From NCBI GenBank assembly GCA_035654655.1, contig DASRWI010000018.1:20192-84191 (forward strand): DNA of 64,000 nucleotides, given 5' to 3'. Positions 34,739-43,682 of this stretch are shown piece by piece. A program made the translations under genes and the position numbers. This stretch comes from DASRWI01 sp035654655 (GTDB lineage Bacteria > Bacteroidota > Ignavibacteria > Ignavibacteriales > Ignavibacteriaceae). The notes under the pieces were generated by a model. The model was not told the DNA's origin. It worked only from the letters and a program-made list of their open reading frames with translations, and did no database searches. Every line of letters begins with the position of its first letter. Positions within the stretch are counted from its first letter, which is position 1.

Positions 34739-37700
34739 ATGAGTTCTTTTTGGAAAATATTAATAGTTAGTACAGTTTTTACTTTAAGCACTTTTGCCCA
34801 AACATTAACACAAAAGATAGATTCACTTGTAAGCAAGATGACTCTACAGGAAAAAGTCCTTCAGCTTCATCAGGAAGGGGGCTTCAATACTGCTGATAAT
34901 AGTCGACTTAAAATTCCAGGCTTTATAATGGCTGATGGTCCTCACGGTGTTAGAGATGGATTAGCAACAAGTTTTCCAGTAGGAATCTCCATGGCCGCAA
35001 CGTGGGATGTTAATATGATTTATCGCGTTGGTGTTGCAATGGGAGAAGAATTTTTAGGTAAAGGAAAACATCAGGCTTTAGGACCTTGCATGGATTTAAC
35101 TAAGGATCCGCGCAATGGCAGAAGTCCTGAAAGTGGTGGAGAAGACCCATTCCTTTGTGCACAGATAACCAGTTCAATGATAAAAGGTATGCAAACAACC
35201 GGGGTAATTGCAACCGCCAAACATTTTAATCTCGATTCTCGTCAGGATGGTAGATTAACTAACAACTATGTTGCAAGTAAAAGAAATCTTCTCGAGCATC
35301 TTGGGTTAAATTATCGTACTGCAATTCAGGAAGCTGGTGTCCTAAGTATTATGAATGCTTATAATCTTGTTAACGGAAAAAAATGTGCAGAAAATCCAGA
35401 ATTGTTAACAGATATTTTGCGTACGCATTGGGGATTTCCATTTTATGTTGTATCAGATTGGGGTTCAATCTGGTCAACTCAGAAAGCAATTACTGCAGGC
35501 TGCAATATTGAAATGGGTTCAACTTTATATCAAAATGAATTATATAATTTAGTTATAACGAATCAAGTACCCGTCAGCTATATTGATGATGCTGTTAGAA
35601 AGGTTTTAAGAACAAAATTTGCTGCAGGGATGATGAACCATTATCCTGTTGGTGATTATGAATCAATTAATAGTGATGAACATAAACAAATTTGTCTTGA
35701 AGCTGGAAGAAAATCATTAGTATTATTAAAGAATGTCGGAAACATACTTCCTATAAATAAAAATACGGTCACAAAAATTGCTATCATTGGACCAAGTGCA
35801 AATATTGCTCAGATAGATGGTTCAGGTTCAAGTTATGTAAACCCATTTTATAATATTACTCCAAGGCAAGGACTTGAAAATAAAATAGGAACAACAAAAG
35901 TTGTTTATTCATTAGGATGTACAATTAGTAGTACTGATACTTCAAGATATGCTGAAGCTTTAAATTTAGCTGCTACATCTCAATATGTTATTTTTGTTGG
36001 TGGATTAGACCCTTCACAGGAAGGTGAAGGATTTGATAGAGTTGGTGGTTCAATAAACTTACCCGGTAAACAGCAGGATTTAATAAACAGACTAGCTGCT
36101 GTTAATCCAAACATTATTGTTGTTATTAAAAGTGGTGGTATTTGCGGATTAAATGCTTGTATCAATAATATTAAAGGTCTTATATATGCCTTCTATCCGG
36201 GACAAGAAGGAGGTAATGCAATAGCTGATGTTATTTTCGGAGATTACAACCCCGCCGGTAGATTACCTGTTACAATGCCAAAAACAGATACTCAATTACC
36301 TACAAGAGATTTTGATTTTAATAATGATTGGGGTTCAGGTTATAGGTGGTTCGATAAACTTGATTATATTCCCCAGTTTGCGTTTGGGTATGGATTAAGC
36401 TACACAACTTATTCTTACAGCAATTTAAGTATTACTCCCGGTTCTGCTTCAGTAGGTGATAAGATCACTGTTAGCGCAAATGTTACTAATACTGGCAGTG
36501 TAGCCGGAGAAGAAGTGGTTCAATTATACATTACTGATAATGTAGCTTCAATGCAAATGCCTGACAAGCAGCTTAAAGGATTTAAAAGAATTGCTCTTCA
36601 ACCGGGAGAAACAAAAACAGTAACATTCCAGCTTACTTCTGAAGAATTCTATTATTTTGATGAAGTAAGTAATTCATATAAAGTTGAACCTGGAGAATTT
36701 ACAATTAAAGTCGGAGGTTCATCTGATAATCTTCCACTTATAGGTAATTTAATTTTAAATGATGCTCCTGTTAAACCAGATTTGAGAATTACCTGGGTGA
36801 AAACAATACCAGCTTTTCCTGTAGTAGGAGATACTGTAATATTTTTAGCAGGTGTTAAAAATCAGGGAACAGGTTCAAGTCCTTTAGGAACAAATCATAA
36901 AATAATTTTTAAAGTTAATGAACAAATTGTAGCAGGTTCAGTAGATTTCAGTTCATCAATTGCAACAGCATCATTAAGAACTGTAGAATCTATTTCTTCT
37001 CAGCCATTTATAGTAACAAATTTGGGTGAATATAATATAAGCGCCGTTATCGATCCTGATAATACAATACTTGAATGTATTGAAGATAATAATAATTATT
37101 CATCAACTTTTAAAGTTGGGACAGTACCACCATCTAATTTAGCTTTATTCTGCAACGTAACAGTTACTTCTCAGGAAGATACTATGTATGGGGGAAGAAA
37201 AGCAGTCGATGGGAATAAAGGTACAAGATGGTCGTCAGCTTTCAGTGACCCTCAATCAATTATTGTCGACCTTGGGAGCATCAAGCATTTTAATAAAATA
37301 GTAATTTATTGGGAAGCAGCTTACGGCAAGGATTATCATATACAGGTTTCTAATGATAATAGTAGTTGGACATTAATTTCTTCAGTCCAAAATGGTGATG
37401 GTGGAATAGATGTAATTAATAAAATTGTTGATGCCAGGTATATTAAAGTTTTAGGAGTTCATAGAGCAACACAATATGGTTATTCAATTTATGAATTGGA
37501 AGTTTATAATATTGAAGAGTTAGGGATTACTCCTGAAGATGAATTAATAACTATTTCGGATTATCAGCTTGAGCAAAATTATCCTAATCCATTTAATCCT
37601 TCTACAACTATTGCCTATAACCTTCCATTAGATAGCTATGTTAGCTTATCAATTTATGATGTACTTGGACAAAAAATTGGTGATATAATAACTGGTTTCC

Positions 37701-37837
37701 AGCAAAAAGGTTATCATACTAAAGTTTTTAATGGTGAAAATTTATCTGCCGGTATTTATCTATATAAATTAGAAGCAAAATCTTCAGACGGAAGCAAATC
37801 GTTTGTTTCAAGCAAGAAATTTGTTCTTCTTAAATAG
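34739..37837 (+). CDS. GH3 beta-glucosidase with CARDB, F5/8-type and T9SS domains
   Basis: 1032 residues. Signal peptide 1-20. GH3 barrel with 'IMADGPHGVRDG', 'AKHFNLDSRQDGR' and the nucleophile in 'VVSDWGSI' (D240). The (alpha/beta)6 domain has 'PSQEGEGFDR', which should hold the acid/base. A fibronectin-III-like domain runs to about 675. A CARDB-like domain is at about 680-800 ('DLRITWVKTIPAFPVVGD'). A discoidin/F5-8 type C (CBM32-like) domain is at about 805-930 ('KAVDGNKGTRWSSAF', 'DLGSIKHFNKIVIYWE'). A T9SS type A domain ends it ('QNYPNPFNPSTTIAYNL'). Unlike the other two GH3 enzymes here, it should be on the cell surface. A clear terminator follows. Confidence 0.9.
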   Translation: MSSFWKILIVSTVFTLSTFAQTLTQKIDSLVSKMTLQEKVLQLHQEGGFNTADNSRLKIPGFIMADGPHGVRDGLATSFPVGISMAATWDVNMIYRVGVAMGEEFLGKGKHQALGPCMDLTKDPRNGRSPESGGEDPFLCAQITSSMIKGMQTTGVIATAKHFNLDSRQDGRLTNNYVASKRNLLEHLGLNYRTAIQEAGVLSIMNAYNLVNGKKCAENPELLTDILRTHWGFPFYVVSDWGSIWSTQKAITAGCNIEMGSTLYQNELYNLVITNQVPVSYIDDAVRKVLRTKFAAGMMNHYPVGDYESINSDEHKQICLEAGRKSLVLLKNVGNILPINKNTVTKIAIIGPSANIAQIDGSGSSYVNPFYNITPRQGLENKIGTTKVVYSLGCTISSTDTSRYAEALNLAATSQYVIFVGGLDPSQEGEGFDRVGGSINLPGKQQDLINRLAAVNPNIIVVIKSGGICGLNACINNIKGLIYAFYPGQEGGNAIADVIFGDYNPAGRLPVTMPKTDTQLPTRDFDFNNDWGSGYRWFDKLDYIPQFAFGYGLSYTTYSYSNLSITPGSASVGDKITVSANVTNTGSVAGEEVVQLYITDNVASMQMPDKQLKGFKRIALQPGETKTVTFQLTSEEFYYFDEVSNSYKVEPGEFTIKVGGSSDNLPLIGNLILNDAPVKPDLRITWVKTIPAFPVVGDTVIFLAGVKNQGTGSSPLGTNHKIIFKVNEQIVAGSVDFSSSIATASLRTVESISSQPFIVTNLGEYNISAVIDPDNTILECIEDNNNYSSTFKVGTVPPSNLALFCNVTVTSQEDTMYGGRKAVDGNKGTRWSSAFSDPQSIIVDLGSIKHFNKIVIYWEAAYGKDYHIQVSNDNSSWTLISSVQNGDGGIDVINKIVDARYIKVLGVHRATQYGYSIYELEVYNIEELGITPEDELITISDYQLEQNYPNPFNPSTTIAYNLPLDSYVSLSIYDVLGQKIGDIITGFQQKGYHTKVFNGENLSAGIYLYKLEAKSSDGSKSFVSSKKFVLLK

Positions 37838-37861
37838 TATTCTATGGTGGTGGATTAATGA

Positions 37862-37891
37862 GCGGAAGCATTTTTTGTTTCCGCTTTTTTT
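37862..37891 (+). terminator. Intrinsic terminator ending the beta-glucan locus
   Basis: GCGGAAGC (37862-37869) pairs with GTTTCCGC (37877-37884; one G-U pair) around ATTTTTT, followed by seven T. It lies 24 bases after the GH3 stop codon. Confidence 0.88.
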
Positions 37892-38011
37892 ATGCAAAAT
37901 ATTTTAAAATTTCTTTAAAAACTTCTTTAATTAAAGTAGTTTTATCCCTAACTTTACTTAATTATTTTTTAATCAAGAACTTTTTCTCATTATCTTTAAT
38001 AGAATACTTTT

Positions 38012-39229
38012 ATGGAATGGATCTTACTAATTTTATGGCTCTTCATAATCAATGGGGGATTATCTAGTCAGTATATTTTAAATTGGATGGGAAACCAACC
38101 AAAATATACTGGTGGCAAACCTATTGAAATTTCTTCTGGTGTGATGACATTTTGGAGAGAGATTTCCAAATTTCTTTGGGCTTTTATAGCTGTTATCATT
38201 GAAGTAATAAGAGGGAAAAAAATAAAATATTTATGGCCGGGTAGCTTATCAATGATTACCATAGTCATTTGCGGATTTACCGGAGTAATTGAAAATATAG
38301 GTTTCTTCTACTTGCCAAGATATTATTCACCTCACTTGTATGCTCCATATGTAAATCTTTATTTGGCAATGCTTCCTTTCTTTGGATATTTTTTATTTAA
38401 TGCTCCTATAAGAAAAGAACATTGGATTGGTATTACGTTGGTAGTTATTGGTTTAGGTGCACCTCATATACCTAGAATGATGGGTGCTAATACAGATCCT
38501 AATGCAATTTTAGATTTTTCAGCAATAGTTTGGATTGTCATCATTAATTTATGTCTTCTTTCACAGCAAGTTTTAAATAATAAAACCGTTCAAACTGCTT
38601 TACCAAATGTTGGACCAAATGCATTAGTGTTCTGGAGAGAAATCTGGAAGTTGGTGTTTATTAGTTCTGCCTTAATAATATTCCCTATAATGGCTAATGC
38701 ATTAAGAGTCCATATTCCTGAACAGGTTCCCGTTAATAAATTTGAAACAAAAATTATAAAAGAATTAGACCCTGTTAAACAAAAAAGTAAGATAGATTTT
38801 CTTTTAACGAAATATGATAAAGTGGGTGAAAACTATAATCTCAAAAAGGGTTTAAGTGAAGTTGAAGAAAGAGAAGTGAAGGATATAATTTCTTCGACAA
38901 AATATGAAAGATTCTTCTCTTTATTTGAAGGGAAAATATTGCCTAACAACTGGCTGCCTATAATTTTTGTTGTACTTGCAGGTATATCAGGATACATATA
39001 TAGCTTTGGGTTCTTTAAGCTTTCAAAATATGCTGCACATTTTTGGGTACCTTATACTAATGTGTGGCTTGCTCTTCTGCCTTTTATAATGCTTTTATTT
39101 GGTAAGGAAGTTACTACCTATCAAATAATTGGAGCAGCTATAGTAAGTGTTGGTCTTGTTGTTGGAGTTTCTGATTATAGCAGGAATAAGGTAGTGGAGA
39201 TAGAAAAGAAGTTCAAAGAGAAAGAATAA
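38012..39229 (+). CDS. DMT/EamA-like multi-pass membrane protein
   Basis: 405 residues with about ten hydrophobic segments in two similar halves. Each half begins with a 'WREI(S/W)K' motif after a helix ('GVMTFWREISKFLW' and 'ALVFWREIWKLVF') and contains a 'Y(S/A)xHxxxPYxNxxLAxLPF' motif ('HLYAPYVNLYLAMLPF' and 'HFWVPYTNVWLALLPF'). This internal repeat fits drug/metabolite transporters, but a charged loop of about 80 residues near the centre is unusual. The substrate is unknown. It is probably monocistronic, between two terminators. No ribosome site is obvious. Confidence 0.7.
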   Translation: MEWILLILWLFIINGGLSSQYILNWMGNQPKYTGGKPIEISSGVMTFWREISKFLWAFIAVIIEVIRGKKIKYLWPGSLSMITIVICGFTGVIENIGFFYLPRYYSPHLYAPYVNLYLAMLPFFGYFLFNAPIRKEHWIGITLVVIGLGAPHIPRMMGANTDPNAILDFSAIVWIVIINLCLLSQQVLNNKTVQTALPNVGPNALVFWREIWKLVFISSALIIFPIMANALRVHIPEQVPVNKFETKIIKELDPVKQKSKIDFLLTKYDKVGENYNLKKGLSEVEEREVKDIISSTKYERFFSLFEGKILPNNWLPIIFVVLAGISGYIYSFGFFKLSKYAAHFWVPYTNVWLALLPFIMLLFGKEVTTYQIIGAAIVSVGLVVGVSDYSRNKVVEIEKKFKEKE

Positions 39230-39245
39230 AATTTAAGTATTTATC

Positions 39246-39276
39246 AAAGAGCATTCAATTTTGAATGCTCTTTTTT
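39246..39276 (+). terminator. Intrinsic terminator after the DMT-like gene
   Basis: AAAGAGCATTCAA (39246-39258) and its complement (39261-39273) form a long stem, followed by a T-rich tail. Confidence 0.88.
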
Positions 39277-39413
39277 ATTTTAAATGGTATTATTATAATC
39301 TTAAAAAATACAAGGTACATGTCTTTTGAAATGGTTAAGGATTATTGTTATTTTAGTTTCATGTTTAACTTTAGCTGATATATAATCTTGAGTAAAAGTA
39401 AAAGGATTTAACA

Positions 39414-40970
39414 ATGAGCAAAGAAAAATTTAGTGAGCAAATTCAATCTGCTTATAAATCAGATTCAAAAAGAATTCTTATTGGCGGAGCTATTTATGAA
39501 GGAGCACCTGTTGATAATCTTCAAATAAATATCCCTTTAGGTATGTTTAACAGGCACGGTTTAATTGCAGGTGCTACAGGAACGGGTAAAACTAAAACCT
39601 TGCAAATTTTAATAGAACGACTTTCAGATAATTCGATTCCTGTTTTATGTATGGATATTAAAGGAGATTTAAGTGGATTAGCAAAAGAAGGGGTCTTAAA
39701 TCCAAAGATTGAAGAACGACAAAATAAAATAGGTGAAGTTTTTACTCCTAAAAAATATCCTGTAGAACTACTTTCTCTCTCTGGAAAAGATGGGGCTCAA
39801 TTAAGAGCAACTGTTTCAGAGTTCGGTCCGGTGCTATTTTCCAAAATTTTAGAACTAAATGATACACAAGCAGGTTTGATTTCAATATTATTTAAGTACT
39901 GCGATGATAACAAAATTCCTTTACTTGACCTTCCTGATATTAAAAAAATATTAAATTATTCTGTGAATGAGGGTAAGAAGGAACTTGAAGAGCTTTATGG
40001 TAAAATTTCCACCACTTCTGCAGGAACTATTTTGAGGAAAATTGTAGAACTTGAACAGCAGGGGGCAGGTTTATTTTTTGGCGAGACTTCTTTTGACACT
40101 CAGGATTTAATTAAAATTGATGAAAATGGTAATGGTTATATATCCATTTTAAGAGTAAATGATATACAGGATAAACCAAAATTATTTTCAACTTTTATGT
40201 TAAGTCTACTGGCTGAGATTTATTCTTCTTTCCCTGAAGAAGGAGATTTAGATATGCCTAAGCTTGTAATTTTTATTGATGAAGCACACCTGATTTTTAA
40301 TGAAGCATCTAAAGCTTTGCTTGACCAGATTGAAACAATCATAAAATTAATTCGCTCAAAAGGAGTTGGAATATTTTTCTGCACTCAGAATCCAACTGAT
40401 GTTCCAAGGATTGTACTAAGCCAGTTAGGCTTGAAAATTCAACATGCACTAAGAGCATTTACTGCTGCAGATAGAAAGATGATTAAACTTACAGCAGAAA
40501 ATTATCCTGAGTCCGAATTCTATAAGACAGATGAACTTCTTACTTCATTGGGGATTGGTGAAGCAGCTGTTACAGCATTAAGTGAAAAAGGAGTGCCAAC
40601 ACCATTAACTGCAGTGTTATTATGTGCACCCAGAACAAGAATGGACACATTATCTGATAATGAAATACAGGATATACTAAATAAATCTAAGTTAATTTCT
40701 AAGTATAAAGAAACTATTAATAGAGAAAGTGCTTATGAAATTTTAAATAAGAAAATTGAAGAATTCAATTCTCCTGAAAAACAAGAGCAGCTTCAAAAAG
40801 AAACAAGGACTACAACTAAACCGGAGAAAAGTACTTTTGAAAAAGTTATAAATGATCCTATTACAAAACAAGTAGGCAGAACTGTTGCACGTGAAGTAAC
40901 AAGAGGATTACTTGGAGTTTTAGGATTAGGAGGCTCAACAAGACGAAAAAAATCTAAAGGATGGTTTTAA
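39414..40970 (+). CDS. HerA-like ATPase (DUF853/YjgR family)
   Basis: 518 residues, strong AAAGGA ribosome site. Walker A 'GATGTGKT' (53-60), 'CMDIKGDLSGLAKEG', Walker B 'LVIFIDEAH' (D289, E290) and a sensor-like 'IGIFFCTQNPTDVP'-type stretch (here 'VGIFFCTQNPTDVP'). The tail is basic and glycine-rich ('VLGLGGSTRRKKSKGW'). This family, represented by E. coli YjgR, is a HerA/FtsK-type hexameric motor of unknown substrate. It stands alone, without the NurA nuclease found beside archaeal HerA, so DNA-end processing should not be assumed. Confidence 0.9.
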   Translation: MSKEKFSEQIQSAYKSDSKRILIGGAIYEGAPVDNLQINIPLGMFNRHGLIAGATGTGKTKTLQILIERLSDNSIPVLCMDIKGDLSGLAKEGVLNPKIEERQNKIGEVFTPKKYPVELLSLSGKDGAQLRATVSEFGPVLFSKILELNDTQAGLISILFKYCDDNKIPLLDLPDIKKILNYSVNEGKKELEELYGKISTTSAGTILRKIVELEQQGAGLFFGETSFDTQDLIKIDENGNGYISILRVNDIQDKPKLFSTFMLSLLAEIYSSFPEEGDLDMPKLVIFIDEAHLIFNEASKALLDQIETIIKLIRSKGVGIFFCTQNPTDVPRIVLSQLGLKIQHALRAFTAADRKMIKLTAENYPESEFYKTDELLTSLGIGEAAVTALSEKGVPTPLTAVLLCAPRTRMDTLSDNEIQDILNKSKLISKYKETINRESAYEILNKKIEEFNSPEKQEQLQKETRTTTKPEKSTFEKVINDPITKQVGRTVAREVTRGLLGVLGLGGSTRRKKSKGWF

Positions 40971-40974
40971 TATT

Positions 40975-40995
40975 AAGGGAGTTAGCAACTCCCTT
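40975..40995. terminator. Terminator between convergent HerA-like and NTF2-like genes
   Basis: AAGGGAGTT (40975-40983) pairs with AACTCCCTT (40987-40995) around AGC. A T-rich stretch follows on the plus strand and AATA-rich sequence on the minus side, so it probably serves both directions. Confidence 0.75.
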
Positions 40996-41000
40996 TAATT

Positions 41001-41456
41001 TTACATCGGATGTACTTCTTCAGGTAAACTAACACCAAGTTGTTTTAATATACCGAAAATACCTCCACCAGGTACTTTTTCCACATTTATATTTTCAATC
41101 TTTTCATTTTTTAATTTAATATCTATTCTTTCTTCAGGTAATTTTATGTACTTATCTGTGGCCGGAATATTTTTTATTTCTGGTATTGGAGAAGGCATTT
41201 CATTTTTATGAGTACCGGTTAATCTAACTGAAATTTCAATAACATCAGGGGTTTGTTTGATAAAATTTGCATTAAACTTAAAATCAGGCATTCCTTTATT
41301 TAAAGCTTTGTGCACATTTAAATACTCTTTGCTCCCTAATGGTTCGGGAGTAATTCCTGTGAATTTAAAATCTTCAGACAGCAAACCCTCGGCCTTTTTG
41401 AAATCGTTTTTCTCGATTGCAGAAAGGAACTGTTCAACTATATCTCTGTTCATCAT
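41001..41456 (-). CDS. NTF2/SnoaL-like small protein, paralogue A
   Basis: 151 residues, no signal peptide. The N-terminus 'QFLSAIEKNDFKKAEGLLSEDFKFTGIT', seen as separate helices, and later strands match the alpha+beta cone of SnoaL/NTF2-like proteins. The tail is 'FGILKQLGVSLPEE'. The neighbouring gene 41596-42042 encodes a clear paralogue with the same block order ('FLSAIEKNDF', 'DFKFTGIT', 'PDFKFN', 'LPEE'). The role is unknown; such proteins often act as small-molecule binders or isomerases. A purine-rich AGGTGATG precedes the ATG. Confidence 0.68.
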   Translation of the reverse strand: MMNRDIVEQFLSAIEKNDFKKAEGLLSEDFKFTGITPEPLGSKEYLNVHKALNKGMPDFKFNANFIKQTPDVIEISVRLTGTHKNEMPSPIPEIKNIPATDKYIKLPEERIDIKLKNEKIENINVEKVPGGGIFGILKQLGVSLPEEVHPM

Positions 41457-41595
41457 ACATCACCTCATATTAAAAGTTATATTTTTTTAGTACCACCAAA
41501 TTATTATTTACTATATTTATAATTATCTCTTTTATCACTACTTTCTAAATATTTGTAACTGAATGCTAGTGTGGGTTATTGAATTCATTAAATAA

Positions 41596-42042
41596 TTATG
41601 GATATTTTTCATCTAAAGGAGTAAAGAACCCCATCATTTTAAATAATCCCACAATACCTTCATCTTTAACTACGTGAAAATTCATACTTTCAATTTTTCC
41701 TTTATCAACTATAATTTCAACTTTTTCTTCTGGTAAAGCAATATAATGGGGTAAGGATTTAAACATTTTTAACTCTCCGGGCATATCTTCCTGTTGATTT
41801 CCGGTTAATGAAATTGTTAATTCAACATATTCTCCATGTTCATTTATAAACTTTGGATTAAATTTAAAATCAGGAAAAGATTTTGCAAATACTTTGTATA
41901 AGCGTATAGATTCTTTCATATCTAAAGGTTCTGAGGTTATTCCGGTAAACTTGAAATCTGCTGCTAAAAGACTTTCAGCCTTATTAAAATCATTTTTTTC
42001 TATGGCTGAAAGGAATTGCTTCGCAATTTTTTGATTATCCAT
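41596..42042 (-). CDS. NTF2/SnoaL-like small protein, paralogue B
   Basis: 148 residues. Tandem duplicate of the preceding gene with similarity over the full length; the C-terminal 'GIVGLFKMMGF' corresponds to 'GIFGILKQLGV' in paralogue A. The 139-base gap to paralogue A suggests they may have separate promoters. I see no catalytic residues that would point to one reaction. Confidence 0.68.
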   Translation of the reverse strand: MDNQKIAKQFLSAIEKNDFNKAESLLAADFKFTGITSEPLDMKESIRLYKVFAKSFPDFKFNPKFINEHGEYVELTISLTGNQQEDMPGELKMFKSLPHYIALPEEKVEIIVDKGKIESMNFHVVKDEGIVGLFKMMGFFTPLDEKYP

Positions 42043-42170
42043 ATTTTCTACCTCGTTATTATTTTAATTTTCTTACGATATAGAAAATTATATACAAATT
42101 ATCCTATCATTTTATAATTAATCACGGGAAAAAAGTTGTATGATTTGGTATACTAATTTGATATGAGCTG

Positions 42171-42902
42171 CTATACTTTTTCTCGTAAATTTGACTTCTG
42201 GAACACATTTAAAAATTTATTTGCGAACGCAGGACCTTTACCTTCATCTTCATGTTTGAAGAATATATATGCATCTTTCCAATTGTGTTCAATAATTTTT
42301 TTCTGGATAGCTTTTAATGATTTATCATTATATTCTAATCTCCGTAATCTAAGATAAATCCAATCAGCAGTAGGGATAATATCATTTATCGGATTTTCTT
42401 CTGTATCTGAAAGACAAAGAGCAAAGTTATGTTCTCTAAGAAATGCATAAACTTCATCATCAAACCAACTCTGATGGCGGAACTCAAATGCAGCTTTAAT
42501 ATTATCAGGAATAGTTTCTACAAAGGGTTGTAATCTATCCATATATTTTTTGAAGTAGGGAGGAAATTGAAATAAGATTGGGCCAAGATTATTATCAAGT
42601 ACTTGAACAGTATTAATTAAATAATTTATAGGGTCATTGCTTTCAATGTTTTTGCTATGAGTGATTCTTTTAGGCGATTTAATAATAAATTTAAAATCAA
42701 CAGGAACATCATTCTTCCAGGATTTGAGAACATCAGCCTTGGGCATTCTGTAAAAAGTATTATTTATTTCAACAGTATTAAAATGCTCAGCATAATATTT
42801 TAACATTTTCTTTTCTGAAAGATCAGAAGGATAGAAATTACCTTTCCATTCTTTATAACTATAGCCACTTGTTCCAACATATAAATTCATAGTATATCTC
42901 AT
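42171..42902 (-). CDS. DUF72 (YecE-like) protein
   Basis: 243 residues. The hallmarks of DUF72 are present: 'YVGTSGYSYKEWKGNFYP', 'EINNTFYRMP', 'IKSPKRITHSK', 'ILFQFPPYFK', 'AFEFRHQSWF', and a late 'YIFFKHEDEGKGPAFA'. The fold is a TIM barrel of unknown function, present in many bacteria. It lacks a signal peptide. The first ATG gives 'MRYTM', with a second ATG four codons on. Confidence 0.88.
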   Translation of the reverse strand: MRYTMNLYVGTSGYSYKEWKGNFYPSDLSEKKMLKYYAEHFNTVEINNTFYRMPKADVLKSWKNDVPVDFKFIIKSPKRITHSKNIESNDPINYLINTVQVLDNNLGPILFQFPPYFKKYMDRLQPFVETIPDNIKAAFEFRHQSWFDDEVYAFLREHNFALCLSDTEENPINDIIPTADWIYLRLRRLEYNDKSLKAIQKKIIEHNWKDAYIFFKHEDEGKGPAFANKFLNVFQKSNLREKV

Positions 42903-42970
42903 TATAATTCATAAAATCAAAGAGATAATATTATGAAAAAAGTTTAAATCCGGTGCTTATAAACAAAGTT

Positions 42971-43618
42971 TTATAAAGGAATAGTATAACCTGCATTTAT
43001 TTGAAAACCGTAAGCCTTAATATCTGAGCCAGAATCAGCATTCAAATTGTTTAAGCCTTTATAATAACGTGCACTAAAAAGAATACTCCCGGGTTTGATG
43101 TCATATTTAGCACCTAAACCAAAGATTAAACCAAAATCATTATTTTTAAAATCACTAGAATTATCATTTTTCCTGTTAGAAACTATATCCGAATATTCTA
43201 TTTTAGCATTTAAAAGAAATGAATATTGAGGACCAATCATTACAATTGGTTTAATTTTCCAATCTAATGGGATAGTGTATTTAAATAATAAAGGAAGATC
43301 AAGGTAGTTTAAAGTTTGAATAAATTCATGTGCAGGTTCAAAATAACCACCGGTTAAATATTTATCTCCCGTTCCATATTTGGTTCCTCTTTGATTATAA
43401 ACAATTTCAAGAACAATTGAGTATTCTTTTGTAAAATTGTAGTCTGCAAAAATACCTGCATTAAAACCAACCAAATTCTTAAAATCATATCCTTGTAAAT
43501 CAGATTTAAATTTAAGTTTAGAAAGAGTAACTCCACCTTTTACTCCTATGCTTATTTGGCAAAAGGAAGGTATTGTAAATAAGAACATCAAAGCAATTAT
43601 TATAATTTTATATTTCAT
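42971..43618 (-). CDS. PorT-like outer-membrane beta-barrel protein
   Basis: 215 residues with a strong AAAGGAG ribosome site. Signal peptide 1-20 ('FLFTIPSFC|QISIGVKGG'). The mature part starts with 'IGVKGGVTLSKLKF', followed by amphipathic strands, including 'LKYTIP' and 'GLIFGLGAKYDI', and ends in 'AYGFQINAGYTIPL'. This is the OMP_b-brl_2 pattern that is widespread in Bacteroidota. The catalase terminator lies between this gene and the catalase gene, so it is likely transcribed on its own. Confidence 0.78.
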   Translation of the reverse strand: MKYKIIIIALMFLFTIPSFCQISIGVKGGVTLSKLKFKSDLQGYDFKNLVGFNAGIFADYNFTKEYSIVLEIVYNQRGTKYGTGDKYLTGGYFEPAHEFIQTLNYLDLPLLFKYTIPLDWKIKPIVMIGPQYSFLLNAKIEYSDIVSNRKNDNSSDFKNNDFGLIFGLGAKYDIKPGSILFSARYYKGLNNLNADSGSDIKAYGFQINAGYTIPL

Positions 43619-43637
43619 ATAGCTCCTTTAGAAATGT

Positions 43638-43674
43638 AAAAAAAATCAGAGCTGAAGAATTTATTCTTCAGCTC
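43638..43674 (-). terminator. Intrinsic terminator of the manganese catalase gene
   Basis: On the minus strand an 11-bp stem (arms 43664-43674 and 43649-43659) with a 4-base loop is followed by TGA and eight T. Confidence 0.88.
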
Positions 43675-43682
43675 CTAATTAT

